DNA from: Camillea tinctor
Lineage: Eukaryota > Ascomycota > Sordariomycetes > Xylariales > Xylariaceae
Reading direction: 5' to 3'
Assembly (NCBI GenBank): GCA_022578605.1
Contig: MU394084.1
Location: forward strand, 62,001-126,000
DNA: 64,000 nt
Part shown: positions 11,538 to 24,804 of the stretch, piece after piece
Numbering within the stretch: the stretch's first letter is position 1
Layout of the letters: each line of letters begins with the position of its first letter
The notes under the pieces: model-generated
What the model was told of the DNA's origin: nothing
Databases searched by the model: none
Seen by the model: only the letters and a program-made list of their open reading frames with translations
Position numbers and translations under genes: made by a program

Positions 11538-14500
11538 CTATTTCTTCTTCCCTCCCCTCCCACCACCCCCCTTCCCCTTCCCCTTCCCTCCCGCACCACC
11601 TCCACCACCCCCCTGCGCCGCCGCCCCACTCGCACCCCCCGTCCCCACGACCCTCAGCTTCCCCACCGGCACCGTATTTACGATATCCTCGGGTTTGAGT
11701 GCCTTGATGAGCTCGACCTCTCTGGGCCACATCTTCTCCTTGTCCTGGGCTTTCTCGTCGACGACGCCCTTCCGGGCCGACACGTTCTTCCACACGTCGA
11801 GGATCTCCTTCACTGCCTTGCCCTTCTTGAGCGTGCCGGGCTGCAGCTTGACCTTGTACTTGCAGCGCCCGAGGGCCGCGTACGGCGCGCACACAGCGAC
11901 GGCCTCGAGGATCTCGTCGCCCGGGAGGGGGTGCGCGACGAGCGAGTCGAGGGGCGTGAGGTTGGCTACTTCGTTCGGGTCGAGCGTCTCGATGCCCTCG
12001 TCCAGCATCATTTTGCGTACTTCTTCGTGCTCGGCCGTCTCGCGCTGCTGGCGCTGGTGCTGCGCCCGTCGTCGTTCTCGGGCCGCTTGTTGCTGGGCCT
12101 CGCGCTCGGCCTTGGCTTTGGCCTCCGCTTCTGCCTTTTTCTTGCCAGCCGTAGCACCGATCAGCGCCTCGATTGCCGCACGGTCATCCTCATCCTGGTC
12201 TTTGTACTTGGCAGCAATCTTTTTGGCCTTGCCCCGTTGGCCACGCTTGGCCTGCTGTCCTTTCTTTTGAAGTTGTGGTGTCTCGCTGCGTGAAGAAGAT
12301 GCCTGCGCAGTTGACATCAAAGCAGATACAGATTCTGTTTCTGTTTTTGTATTATCTTCGTTTTCGTCGTTGGCTTCGCCCTCGGATAGTGTCTCCTGTT
12401 TTGATGTGGAATATTCGGCGGCAGCAGAGCCTTCAGAAATTTGTAATTTGCTAACTGCATCTTCCGGGACTGTTTCTTCGGCCTTTATTGACTCTTCTTC
12501 TTCTTCTTCTTCGGCGTTATCTGTAGTTTGTAGCGGATTCGCCCTTGCCTCATTTTCTTCATTTACGTCGATAGCGCTGTCGTCTGAGTCACTTTCTGCG
12601 CCCTCGTCGCCACCTTCTTTGTCCTGGGGCGGTGCACTTTCATGCGCGGCAGCTGTAGTTGCTCCTGAGCTTTGCTCTGTCCGTATAGCTCCATCATAAA
12701 GGCGGTGTTTTACGTGTTTTGCCTTGCTTTCTTCACTGACCTTGAACATTAAACCAAAACCTAGAACGAGCTGTGCTGCGGGTAAAAAGTTCTTCTTGTC
12801 GCGTATCATGAAGGAGCCGGTAGGCAAGAATTCTCCGCTAGGAGCAGACTTTGACACTTGATCTGCTGTGACCCAATAAGCAGACATGGCAGCCTTCGAG
12901 TCCCAGGCAGATGATGCGCATACTGCAAGAGACCCAGCTTGCGACAGCGTTGACGGTGGAATAGGTGCATCTGGTGTGTTCGGATTATTCTTGATAACAA
13001 CACTCGGCGCACCGTGGAGATCAGCATGGACGTAGATGTCTCCTTTCTTGAGATAGCGCCTATAGATCATCTCGTTCTGCTGCGCATCCTTGCCACCAAG
13101 AACGAGATATCCGTCGGTCGAAATGAACCAATTGAATTTCTCGAACCACATCTGCCGTCTTATAGGCTGAAGCACCGGCTTCTCCTGTTTGAGCCCCTTT
13201 TTCAACTCGGCAGCAATCTTCTTCTCGGCGCTTTTCAGGGCAAATTCGGACTGCTGCGCGGTCTTCTGTTCTTTGGCAGCTGCTGTCTTTCTCTCGTCAT
13301 AGTACTCTCTTGCATTACCATAAGGGGAAAGACCGAGGTTGATATCAACAGATAGTCTAGTTTCTCCCTGTTTTGAGCTACTACTGCCAGCAAATCCACT
13401 ATCTAGATCAGAGTCGGAGTCGGAGTCTGAGTCTGTTTCGGAAGCGCTGTCCTCGTCGTCTTCGTCAACGTCCTCAGCTTCTCCTAAAAGTAGAGTGATG
13501 GTATTCTCATGCAATTTCAAAGGCGATACGATGATAGAAGCGACCGGGTTGTGCCGTTGTCTTTCTCGGTCGATAAGCTTGCCAATGTCCTCCCAGTCCA
13601 TCCCCTGGCTTATCAAACCGTTAACCGCATCCATTGCTTCTTGTACTCTTTCAACATTGGCCTCGATGGCAATGGCTTTCCGTGTGTTAAGTTGCTGGGT
13701 GGCTTGGAGGCCCTCTATTCTCTTATCTTGGTCAGCTTTAGCCGCAGCTAACTTACGTTTCGCGGCAGCCTCTCTTTCGTTAAGCCGTGATTCCAGTTTT
13801 TGCCCCTCGATAGATGAGAAGAATTCATCAACCGTCTTGCCGAAACTATCAAATGTAATTACTGTATAGCTGGGATCCTCCGCAAATTGTTGTGGCAAGA
13901 ACGGGTGAAAGTCCTCGTAGAGTAAGCCCTGTCTTCGTTGCGACAGGTTAGCCTCAGGGGACTCCGATTGCTCATCTCCGTCTCCGTCCCCGTCCCCGCC
14001 CCCGGCACCAGGCCTTGCTTTTGCGAGTATATACCCTTTACAGGTATCCGTACTTGTGGCGCTCTCGACTATCCTCCGCGCTTCCTCCAGGGTCTTTAAA
14101 AGGTGGTCTAGGAGCGCTTCGCTGTCTAGAACGGCTGCTGGTTGGGCTGTGGAGTCGAAGCCGGTAACCTTCATGGCATGGTCGACGAGGATAGGGGGTA
14201 GTTCTGTTATGGTAGTAGCAAGCCCCCTTCGAAGTTGGTCACCAGGCTTCTTCTTGATCTTCTTCGCAGTCGCGGCGGCGGCAGCGTTCTTTTCGATGGT
14301 AGCTTGGAGGGCATTTTTGAGCCTGTCCTTGTCCAAGGTCGGGACACCTCCATAGTTCTGCCTGTTTTCCAACGAGTATTGAAGACCGGCGCGCTGGGGT
14401 TCTTGTCCTTCTCCTTCGGGCACATTGCGCAGCAAGGTTAAGATCTTGAGGTCGCTGTCGGTGAGAATGACATTGCCGCCGGCGAAGAACTCTAGGTACA

Positions 14501-14901
14501 GGCGGTATTGGCCATCGCTAAACTGGAACTCTATTATACGATCGGTGCCTATCTGGGAAACAGCAGTAACACGACGAGTCTTAAGGGCTTTGCGCAGTTT
14601 CTGAACGAAGACGGAGGGGGCGGCGGCGGTGGTGCGCGCAAAGTCCGTGAGGTGACATCGGAAGCCGGAGTCTATGAGGAGCTGCTTCTTCACCTCGGGC
14701 TTGGCGAACTTCAGGAGAAGGATCTTGGAGGAGAGGTCATAGATGTTGGAGAGTCGCAGGGAAACCAAGCTGGTGGATAGCTCGTGAGCTATGACCTATA
14801 AGAGTGAGAGTGGTTGGGGAGGTTAGAAAGTCGGGTTCATTGAGGAGGACAAAAAGAATATGTCTAACCTTTACATCGAGAGAAGAGAATCTCTGTTTCA
14901 T
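11538..14901 (-). CDS. rqc2: Rqc2/NEMF homologue, nascent-chain tailing factor of the 60S RQC complex
   Basis: Two exons: 14901-14869 and 14795-11538, with a 73-bp intron (14868-14796), giving about 1,096 residues. Exon 1 encodes MKQRFSSLDVK and the join continues VIAHELSTSLVSLRLSNIYD, the classic NFACT N-terminus. D9 and the D96-R97 pair correspond to residues reported as needed for tailing in yeast Rqc2. Domain order: NFACT-N to about 500; an acidic Ser/Asp stretch; a coiled-coil-prone segment; NFACT-R at about 555-700 (WFEKFNWFISTDGYLVLGGK, then GDIYVHADLHGA); a long acidic linker; NFACT-C at about 930-1060 (DPNEVANLTPLDSLVAHPLP). It ends in a Gly/Lys-rich tail. Known family role: binds the 60S with a stalled peptidyl-tRNA, recruits the Ltn1 ligase and directs template-free C-terminal Ala/Thr additions. 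The length suits filamentous-fungal members. The antagonist gene vms1 lies downstream on the same strand. Confidence 0.93.
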
Positions 14902-15506
14902 GGTTTTTTTTTTTTCCCTTCTTCTTCTTCTGAATTTGTTTATTTATTTTATCAAGCTTTGGTAGTTGTAAAAGAAAATGTCCTCAGTACTAGTAATAAA
15001 GGTTGGACAAGCCAAGCTTAACCTAGATGATTACGTACATGTACAGCAAAATTATGCGACAAAAGAGAACGCGGGGTAGTAAAGATTGTACATTTAAGGA
15101 ATATGTAATTAACTAAGCCCACCAGTATCCCGATATTTAGCCTAGTGCAAATATGCACGTGTGGAGGCCTTGTCTACTTGATCCCCACTGCATATGTACG
15201 TATACGTACGTACATACATAGTGGCCCCCGGTCAGGGGTCAAAGGCGAGAACGGGCCTGAGGGCATCTTCATGCCGACATCATATCGCTAAGCTTCAAAT
15301 CACCTACTAATCTCTTGCCCGCTTCTACTTAGACTATAAAAACTTAAAATCCTACAACGCCCGTATTATCCTTCCCCCTCCTCCCACAAAAAAAATGGAA
15401 CATTTTCTCAGCATATTGGAGACGTCCCCACAACCAATTGGCGAAGAGGACAGGACTAAGTCAAACAGACAATCCGCTAAATACATTTCCTCGACCGCGG
15501 CCTACT
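14902..15506. other. Promoter region of the rqc2 homologue and spacer
   Basis: Non-coding. A pyrimidine-rich block (about 14905-14935) and an AT-rich segment lie directly upstream of rqc2 on the minus strand. A palindromic ACGTATACGTACGTAC string sits near 15197-15213. No gene is seen before the decayed gene that begins at about 15507. Confidence 0.5.
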
Positions 15507-16441
15507 TCAGCTGTCTTTTTTCGCTAGCCTAGGCTTCTTCGTCTCTACCTCCGCCAGGGTCTTCGACTGACGAACCAGCGCTGTTGGCTGCTGCATCCTT
15601 TTCTCTCGTGGTCTTTTCCGCAAGCAGGCCACCCATTCGTCACGAGTCCTCGCCGTTGTTGTGCCAGACTCTGTTTTGCGCCGCATCTTGCGGGAGGGCT
15701 GATCTGCCATCTTCTCCGCCTCTATCCGCATAGCTTCCGGGTGCACGGCGGCGGCGGCGGCAGGGTTATCGACTTGATCTGTGGTCCTCTCTGTGTTGTC
15801 TCTTCTCCGCTTTGCGCTGGGCTCTGTCAACGATTCTTGACCTTGTTCATCGCGACCCCTTTTTTGGCTGCTTGTGGCGACTTGGCCGCCTGCTGCAGTC
15901 CGTTTCTCTTGTTCCTCGTCCCAGATCTGAGGCGCCAGTTCTATGAGTGATTGCACTAAGGCCTTGAGATGGCGAATGCTTTGCTTTGTATCTCTGTAGC
16001 TCTGTTTTTTCACGGAACTCCCGGAGTTGGCCGTTCCGTTTCCTAAGGGCCTCGACTAGCGGAGGTCCCCTTACAGCTGTGCTAGGTGGAAGTCCGAGGG
16101 TTCGCGATAACTCTTCTCCGCGTGCCCTCACTGCCTCCCATGTGCACACGTTCTCTGGCGTTTCAGTATCCCTTGGCACTCCAGCTTCCACCAGCGTTTT
16201 CCATTCTGCATCGTGCCGTAGCTGTAAGCGTTCGGCGTTCCTGATGTCCCTGTCGAGCCGCCAGCATGTGAACTCGATATATTCCACCTACGTCGTCCAT
16301 GTATCTTGAAGTGTGGCGTCTTCTTGGAACTGGAATGGCTGGGTAAAGCCATGCTCTTTCAGTTGTCATGCGCTGAACCTCAGGCTCAGCATCTTGTTGA
16401 AGGGATCCCGGCATGCTGAAATGTAGACCGCTGGCGGTGGC
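15507..16441 (-). pseudogene. Decayed fungal accessory hypothetical gene (FQFQED...WVEYIEF type)
   Basis: Read on the minus strand, related protein fragments lie in successive frames. Near 16441-16320 is an N-terminal piece containing MTTERAWLYPAIP. Next comes a frame reading PFQFQEDATLQDTWTT that meets a TAG at about 16290 and continues VEYIEFTCWRLDRDIRNAERL to about 16015. The frame then shifts at about 16013 into SYRDTKQSIRHLKALVQSLIELAPQIWDEEQ, ending at 15507 in a Lys/Arg-rich tail. The segment FQFQED...TWTTWVEY...DRDIR...RL...HD..WK resembles, from memory, a multi-copy hypothetical family in Sordariomycetes whose function is not known. A stop and at least one frame change within the conserved part indicate a pseudogene. 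An intron could explain one break but not both easily. It is divergent from the broken kinase that follows. Confidence 0.6.
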
Positions 16442-16969
16442 ATGATCTGTGAATGGAATGAAAAGTTGATGGTTTGCCTTGGATTGTGCTTGCTATGTTA
16501 TTTTCCTTAAGCTGATTATATAATCATTTAACTTATTACTATATTTAGCAGCATAGTTTTTCTTAGGAGGGGAGGATGTTGGGACCGGCAGACTGGATGA
16601 AACACCTAGGTACCTAGGTACTTCCCGAACGCCGCTTTCAGCTTAGGGTTATCATCCAATTAGAAGTCACAACCATTCTGACGGAGCCTTTTGGCTATTC
16701 TCACGGTTACCGCCATATTTAAGCTTAAAGACTGCTAACCTAGTTGGCTTTAGTACAGTGTTATAGGTATAAGTGCCTTTTTACTATAAGTACCTTTTTT
16801 ACTTTATAGTTGTAAGTTGAATTGCAATTCTATTTTATTTATAATGGCAAGATATTGCCAAGTGATCAAAGTACCACGATTATTAAAGGTTTAAGGTGTG
16901 GCATCAAGGGTTGAGGAGGCCACCGAATTGCAACTGAAATAGTAGCAGTATACCAAAAGACACCCATGG

Positions 16970-18173
16970 AAATTCACGCGTCCAGTCATCATTACAAAGG
17001 AAACCGGCAAAGGATCCTTCGGAGTAGTTTCTCATCGCTGGAATGCCGAGACTGGAGAGGAGTGTGCGGTGAAGGTGCCACTCGCAAGATATGACAAGAG
17101 CTTGCGAAGTCTAAAAGTTTCTCGAGATTCGAAACCGTCCAAGTTCTACGCCAAGCTACCGATGCTTTAGAATACCTTCACGGGCTGGAAATCACACATC
17201 GAGACATCTCCACTAGCAATATCCTTGTTTGCTCTCGCGGGCCCGACAGCATCTTCATCAAATTTGCTGGCTTCGGTCTGTCTAAGGAGGGGCAGCAATT
17301 CACCACTATCTGCGGCAATGAAATATACCTCGCACCCGAGCTCTCTGGGAGCTGGAGAAGTAGTTCCAGACTGAACGGCTATACCTCAGATGTTGATATC
17401 TGGTCCGCCGGAGTAGTTGTCACCGAACTACCTACTTTGCGGCCTCCCAGATCCCGGCCTTCCCAACTCCGCCTGGCACGGGAGTATCTGCGACTGTGTC
17501 AGGGAGTACTATTCCGAAACCATGGATTCACTGGCACTATTCCTGCTTACTTCAATGCTAGCCATCGAACCATCAGGACGATCGTCTGCCGGCAAGTGTC
17601 ACCGAGAGGCATTATGCTTACCAGATAGCATCAACTCCTCGGAAACCCGGACCATCGGTCTCAGCCAGTGCAGGAACTAGATTGACAGCAGAGCCAACAT
17701 TGCGTGCCAACGAGGAACCTGGTTTCCCCCGTAGTCAAAACACGGATGACTCTCCTTCTAACCTGGACGATGCTTCCTTAGAAAAATATATCAGGAAGAG
17801 ATCAGGTGCTCCTCTTCCAGAAGGCACCCTCACCCGCAAGAAGAATAAGACACAAGTACGCCGTCTTGCCGATAAGATGCAAGACCCAGAACATCGTCTT
17901 TTTACTGGATCTGTTGTCGACGGACTGGGAGAGAATTTCGATATCAGGGATGGAAGTAGTATTATATCGGATACTGCCAGCCAGCCGGATCCATCGTCGC
18001 CCAGCGGCCCAGCAACTTCACCAGGTACCGCTATATGGAAACCAGATGCTAGTTGCTCCAGTACTTCCGCCGAAGCCGGTCTCCCTAGTCTTAAAGACCT
18101 TATGCAGGAGAGGGAGTTGCTGGATACGCCTATCGACACAGCAGAGCTGAGTCGGATATGGGATGCCGAGTAA
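16970..18173 (+). pseudogene. Broken protein kinase gene of a fungal accessory kinase family
   Basis: Kinase subdomains are readable but do not form one frame. The first frame (from about 16963) gives the glycine loop ETGKGSFGVV and the VAIK-like GEECAVKVP, then reaches a stop at about 17170. From about 17138 another frame gives QATDALEYLHG, the catalytic loop THRDISTSNIL, a changed DFG motif (FAGFGLSKE, Asp replaced by Gly), ICGNEIYLAPEL and TSDVDIWSAGVV. A third frame near 17540-17620 carries LLTSMLAIEPSGRSSAG, the end of the kinase fold. An open frame to 18173 follows with a Ser/Pro-rich tail ending LKDLMQERELLDTPIDTAELSRIW. The helix-C to hinge region (roughly 80 residues) is missing between the first two pieces. 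Deletion, frame changes and loss of the metal-binding Asp argue for a dead gene. Confidence 0.65.
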
Positions 18174-21100
18174 GCCGAGCAGATTCGCCTCAGCGAAAAA
18201 GATCAAGTATGACATAGTATAGTCAAGCTCTCTACCTCATGAAATGAGGATTGTTGAGGGTTGGTGTTGCTCCTATCTTAGTTAACTAGTCACTCTGTTT
18301 ATTCCAATGTTGGTGCCGCGTTGGCAAAACCACGATCATTGTCTCACCTCCCGTTGGCATTGTAGCTAAGCAATATCTCGCGCTGAAAAAAGCACCGATA
18401 AATCGTAAATGCGTAAAAAAGAAGATTAGAGCAGCATGGGCACGGAACAATATTAGTGCGGTACTCCATACCACATGAGCCGTTGCCCTACGAAAAGCAT
18501 TTTCTCGCCTGATGCACCAACGAAGAAACGGGTTACCTTATTCTCTCTGTGAGTACAAACCGTCAGGTTCGGTACGGCTTGCTAGCACCTGACATGCCTC
18601 GCAGCCTTCCACATCTAGCAAATAAATATTAAAGTGAGACTTAGTGCTCTCTAGACTTTTGTAGATCCTCTACCTCGAGGCAGAGTTAGAGCCTCTCCAG
18701 CCTCATCTCGGGACACTTTAGCGAGAGATAGGCATGTATCTAGCACGCAAGGACACAGTGGCCATGAGAGTGAATGAAGCGATCAACGCGTTGCGTAAAG
18801 TTGCCAACAGAGGAGGACCGGCAGCGTTGAGGAGAGCTCGGGGAATGGGGGCCGCGTGTATCTCGCCGTGGCGCTCTACGATATGGTCCCTCCACTCCGC
18901 AAAGCCGGTCATTGTGGGGGCACTGACGACACGGGAATGGGTAGTCGAAATGGCCTGCATCGATATGTCATATAGGGATTTAAGCTAGGTACAATCAGTG
19001 TATAGTATAAGAGAGGGGAAGGACAAGAACATATGCTTCCCCTCCTAAGACTAGAATAAGAGAGCAGGAGGCAGCTAGGGAGGTAGCTAGCCAAGTTGAA
19101 GACTTTTTTGACATCCACCTACTACCTGAGGTACCTTACTTATTAATACTTATTCTCGCCAGATGAATCACCTGATGAAAAACCTGTCTTTCATAAGGTT
19201 AAGTCTCTCACGTGCAAGATATCCAAAGTGTAACAACATAGATTCGAAAGTTTCATCTGTATATGTAGCTCTGTAAATTGAATTGAAGTCAGACTTGTTC
19301 CTATTCTTATCGATACTTCTGGGATGTCTTGTTCATGCTCGTCTACAGTACAGCAAGCACCTTAACTAAACATACCTACTTGCCTTTCATCTACCTACAA
19401 GTCCGGAGGGTGGATAGTCAGAGACGTAGGTAGATAATGAGAAATTAATTGATATACTCAATAATGTCACATGCACATTTCGGCTACTTCGAGCTATAAG
19501 CACTTAGTTTATCTTTGTGGGCTATCCCCATCCCTTGAGTCAGATGCCTCTCAAAAAATGAGACAAGAGGAGAAGGTAGGGAGAAAAGGAGAGGGATGAA
19601 GATCAGAAGCGGCCTCAACTACGGAAAGTAGACCGATGCGACTCGGAGCTTCTTCCGTTCTATATATTACCTCCGAACCCCCGGATTTCCCGCCTCTCAT
19701 GATATACTCACAAGAGCCAAGCAGGTTACGTATGTAGGTTTGCCTAGATATGCACGAAAAGAGCCCCCGAACCAAGCTTCGCCGCATAGAACTACACAAA
19801 GCACGCAGCTAGTTCCGGCAACGCCGTAAATCGCAGTCCGTGGGGTAGGTATCATTTTCTCGGCAGAGGCGAAAAGTAAAAAGAACAGGAAAGAAACATG
19901 CATGCATACTACTACGCGCACCATCTTGTTTTTACTACTACGTACTAAGTACGAAGCAAGTTTAGTCTTTTCCTTCTTTCATTAAACCTCGGCGTAAGAG
20001 ATAGCGAAGAACTAGAGAAGAAGAAAGAAAAACCAAAAACGTGTCAACATCGCCACCCGCGAAAATGTAGTAGCCTGCCTACTACTTGACGCACGATACG
20101 ATATGTAGCTAGGTTTGGGATCCATCTGCTACTATAGTTTTCGGTGGGAGAAAGCGGGATTTCGTGAGAAACTAGCAACTAGTATGGACACACTTAACTC
20201 AATACATGAGATGAATGTATACTGTATTATACATACGGAACGATGAGTTTCTAGCCCTGCAGATATGACCTATGCACTACCAAAAGCTACCCCTATCCAA
20301 TAGAAGAAGCATAACCCCCAAACTAGCCCGCCCCTAACGCAGACACGCCATATCAAGCCCATTAGGACCGGAGAAAAAGCGAACTAGTGTTCGTGGGGAG
20401 GAACGGTGATCGTTATTTGCTATGTATTCCGATTCGAGCCAAGCACGCCTTACCTGCTACATACGCGCGTGTAATGTGCGCAGATAGACGGCTCACTTTG
20501 GATAGATAGAAGAGCAGACGTTTGGTTCGATAGAGAAGATGATCGCATAAGCTCTAGTCCCCCCCTCCCGGTTCTCGGACTTGGTTGATAGAATGGGTTC
20601 GAGCCAGATGTGGCCGGGCCAATTGACGATAGGACACTTTATCACGAGGGATGGGGGGAAAGAGGGGCCGATGGGGGGGGGGGAGATCCCGCGTCTCTTG
20701 CACTTCTGCCTGCCTTTAGAGAAAGACTCGGCGAGGATGACAACACTTCGTCGGATGGCATGTGAAGGAATGTGTATGTATGTATGATGTATGCATGTGT
20801 GTGGTTTGGGGGGAGGGGGGGAGAACTTCATGCATAATAGGGGAAGCGGAAGCTTTGGCATGCGCATTTTTGGTGGTCCCCGAGATATGGATTTCTCATC
20901 GCCCTTCTTCCAGAAAACGGAACTCGTGGTCGTGAACCCATTCTCGGGAACAGCCGGAGTTGATTGAATCTGGTTGGTAGGTAACTTTGCCAACTTTGGC
21001 GTGTTCTCCTGTTCGCTGACTACCTGTCTTTATCCACGTAAGAAACTTTCAGATGAACCAATATCCCTTTCTCCTGGTTTCCCTTTCTTGAAGTGACCTG

Positions 21101-24100
21101 AAGAAACGGTGTTTCTCATAAAGACGAGAAAAACCCCCTATGGGGGATGCTAGTTAGCATCGACCGTAACGATAGTAACTATATCCCATTTCTATGTGAC
21201 GTTGAGAAAGGGGATACACTCGAGACCAGTTCTAGTACTCGGGGGCATATTGGCCTAACTCTAGGTAGACATAGGGGGTAGACCCCGAATATCGAAATCG
21301 TAGAGCCCTAAGAACTTCTAAGAAAAGGAACCAAAAAAATGTTGAGTTTGTATATTAGTATTGAAAAAAATACCCGAGTATAGGGCTACTGGCTATAGCA
21401 AGATAGTCTGGGTTATCAAGAATCATCGGCAAGTTGATTAAAGTGAACCTAGATACCCCATGGTCTCTTTCGAAAGAGAGGATTTGTATGAACTTTAAAC
21501 ATAAAAGGAGCTTGCTATTAGTTAGCACTTCATCATAGAGGGGCCTCTTCGTCCATAGTCCTTATCTAGAACTAACTGGTGATCTAACATTCATGTTAGA
21601 TTGCAAGGAGATATGGGGGATTGTGTGATGAAGTAGCAGCCGAGACATTAATATAATAAAATGCGATAGTTTCGAGTAGTGAAAGAGAGAAATACGAGTT
21701 GCGTGGGCAAGTAGGAAATCCCGTTGAACTTAAGCCTGATAACCCTCATGACTTTCAACCTTTAGTTATCTCAGGTACGGAAACTCAAAATTCGAGGTTT
21801 TGCAACCCCATGAACAATCGCTCTACATCAGATATATTTTCATGCTATTAACCTATGAGCCTTGATGTTACATGAAAGCATATCACATAAAAAAAGAATC
21901 AAGTCTCCGGATTCGCTTGCTCTAGTTAGGTATCGACGAGGGCTTGGCTTTGACGTAGATGTATGTATTTGAGGCTCTTCCTTATCGCCATTATTGATAA
22001 CCACAAGCAATGACGTGGTGGCCAAGCTGCAGTGAATGAGATAGGTAGGTCATTTCCAACAGTCGGATGAATTCCTTTAGATGTTTGACACTGCCTATGC
22101 CTATCGCCCTATCCGCTACCTATACGAAGCACCACTCGCTTTCAAATCCGAGCTCGAGAGCTTCTCAAGAGTTGTTCAGCCATGATCGTCCTGCATGTCG
22201 GGCAGAGCTCGACATATCTGAGCCAAACAATTCCGAATCGTCTATGCGTTTGAGACAAGAAGACCTTTACTCAACCCCGTAGGGAAAATGTCTCGTAAGT
22301 GCTTGCTGGATTGCTTGCAGCCTTTGCGGCCCGACGCGAGGAGTTCAGTAGACGTTCTTTGCCATGTCATCAGTCGATCACTTCGCCCATTGCAGATATG
22401 TGGAAAGTTTTGTTCACACGCTTTCTGTCTCTTTGCTGGCCCATCTTGCTCACCCACAGATCACTTGTTGTCCGTAGCTAGCCGACAGGAGATCTACGCT
22501 CATGTCATCGGGGCGCTGTCGTAATCGACCGTCTAACTGCACCACGAGACCCTTTTCCCCATACCAAAGTCCACCCGTGTACGGGAAAGCCATAAGACGT
22601 TGAAGTGTATCGAGCTTGACGGAAAATCCCACATTCTTTCTAGGCAGGTTCTAGAATAGATGGTGCCAAAGTGAATATTGTCTGACAAGGAATTATCATG
22701 TTCGAAGTTTCGTGTTCGCGAGCGGAGCGGAGCTGCCAACATAAAATTGTCTCGTCTCTACCCACTTAACCTAGCTGGCAATTTCAGCTGAGCTGACAGC
22801 TATTCTAACGATGCACACTCTGTCAATGAATTGCATTGAATGAAATCATTTGACAAACCTATCTGGTGTCATGGGAAACTTCGTATATGCAAATCTGATT
22901 ATTAAAGATATCCCTCGCGCCCCGTCTATTCTGTAGCAGCTTCTAGCGGTGAGGTGAGGGTCCTGAACCGCGATATAGGCAGTTTATATTGGCTCCGGGG
23001 AACCCCATCGGCCTTGGCCTGAGAGCTCTCTGGCGTTACAACGAAGCCATCGCCTACATCAAAGCTGTCCTCTACGAATAAATATATTGCGTGCTGGTTT
23101 AGACGTGACGGTAATTGGTGGGATGTGAGGCTGCTGGGCTAGCCCGATGGCCGTCAGGTAGTCAAATACCCAAAGCCCATATTTCATTGCTTCCATTATA
23201 GTGATTCGCCATTGACAGGTGCTTGAACATATGGGGACCGGCTACGTGAGCCTATTTTTTTTTCAGCCGCAGCGCTGACGAGTATCGGGCATTCTAGACC
23301 CTCCACTTACAGTGTCATCGTTGAAGTTGCCATATGGGAGGCCTGGGAGGCCACCAAATAGTGGAATATTTGTCACAGTGCGTTGAACGTGTTGAAATAT
23401 GGCCAATCGCAAACTGCTCGCCAGAAGCTCGGCCGCGGCCGTAGCAATTACACTACAAAAAAAAGTTGTCTGGACAACTGGTTATCAGTGGATTCAGATG
23501 GACCTTTTTTTTTTTAAAGCAATTATTTCACTGCCGCGCGAGGATAGGATTATACGGATCTCAGCTGCCAAGATGTCGGGAGCGGGTGGGTTTCGGGACT
23601 GCTACAGGAATAGTGATATAGGCTGGTAGATTGGTAGGCTGGTTGGCATGATCACATGCATCCGAGACATCAAACAGCGGATTCTGATCGTACTGGAGCG
23701 TGTCAGCTGGGTCCAGAAGGGCTGTTTGACCGTCGTCCAACGATGGCGCGACTCTTGCGCGTCGATGCAACTGCACGAAGAGCCATTGGTAGGCCTATGT
23801 GATGGGAATCAAATTACCCGACGTCTAATTTCACATAGACGAAAAGCTAAAACAGCTCTATTCCTACTCTTCTCCGCTTTTGATCTGACAATAAGGGGGT
23901 CATAGCGCGATTCGGTTCCCTTGGTTGTCATGGTAACGGCTCGGCGCCTTGACTATCAGGGGTTAGTATCGACTATCTATTGGTTATAGTCGCCGAATCC
24001 AAAAAGCTCGTGGCTCGTGGGAGATTGACGAAGATGGATGGACAATGCCGAAATTTGTTCCAACACGCACTCACGGACGAATGACCGAGGTCAATTGGAA

Positions 24101-24804
24101 TAAATATGAAAAATCGATCGCTGGTTGTCCAAGGCAACAAAATGGTAGGACGGAGATGGAGTCAAGGGTCCGTCCGCTCAGTATACTGTCAGGGTATATT
24201 CCCCAAACCAAACCAATCCAGCCTTCTAACACTAAAGCTATGTATCCCCAGACCAGACCGAAAACGCGGTCAGGGTTGGTGAGATCCTAGTGAGGCCACA
24301 TTGCTGCAGGTTACGTACGCATACACCTGTATGTGTGTGTACAGTACCCAGGCATGTACGCACATGTATGTACTATATGTACTATGCACGACGGACAGGA
24401 CGGACCAAGCATGAGAGACGCGAAGGCAAAAAGGGTAAAAAGGGAGCATAAAAGTCAGCTCAGGACTTGCCGTGCGGCTTGCATAAGTGAGATAGCACAA
24501 CCCAATGAATGGAGACCACGCCGTTACTTGTTGCGGATGGTGGCTGGAAGACCGGTACCCTGATGGAGGGCAAGACTAATAAGAAGAGTGCTGCAAGATG
24601 CGAGAAGCTGCAGAAGGGTCAGCATGAAAAGAAAGTGGTTGGTCGAAAGCCTGTAGCCAAGAACATGCGGCCAACCATACAAGGCCAGAATATGGCGATA
24701 TGCTGCCGGTGCGATGCTGTAGCCCCCCAACCACGCATCTTGGTGATCGATCGGTTTGAACCAGCCCTCTCTGTCTCGCAACCAGTCCGAGCTTCTCTGG
24801 GGAT

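Noticed and set aside
20493..20993. Minus-strand frame of 166 codons
   Set aside because: Pro/Lys-rich translation over G-run and CATACA-type simple sequence with no family resemblance or splice partners.
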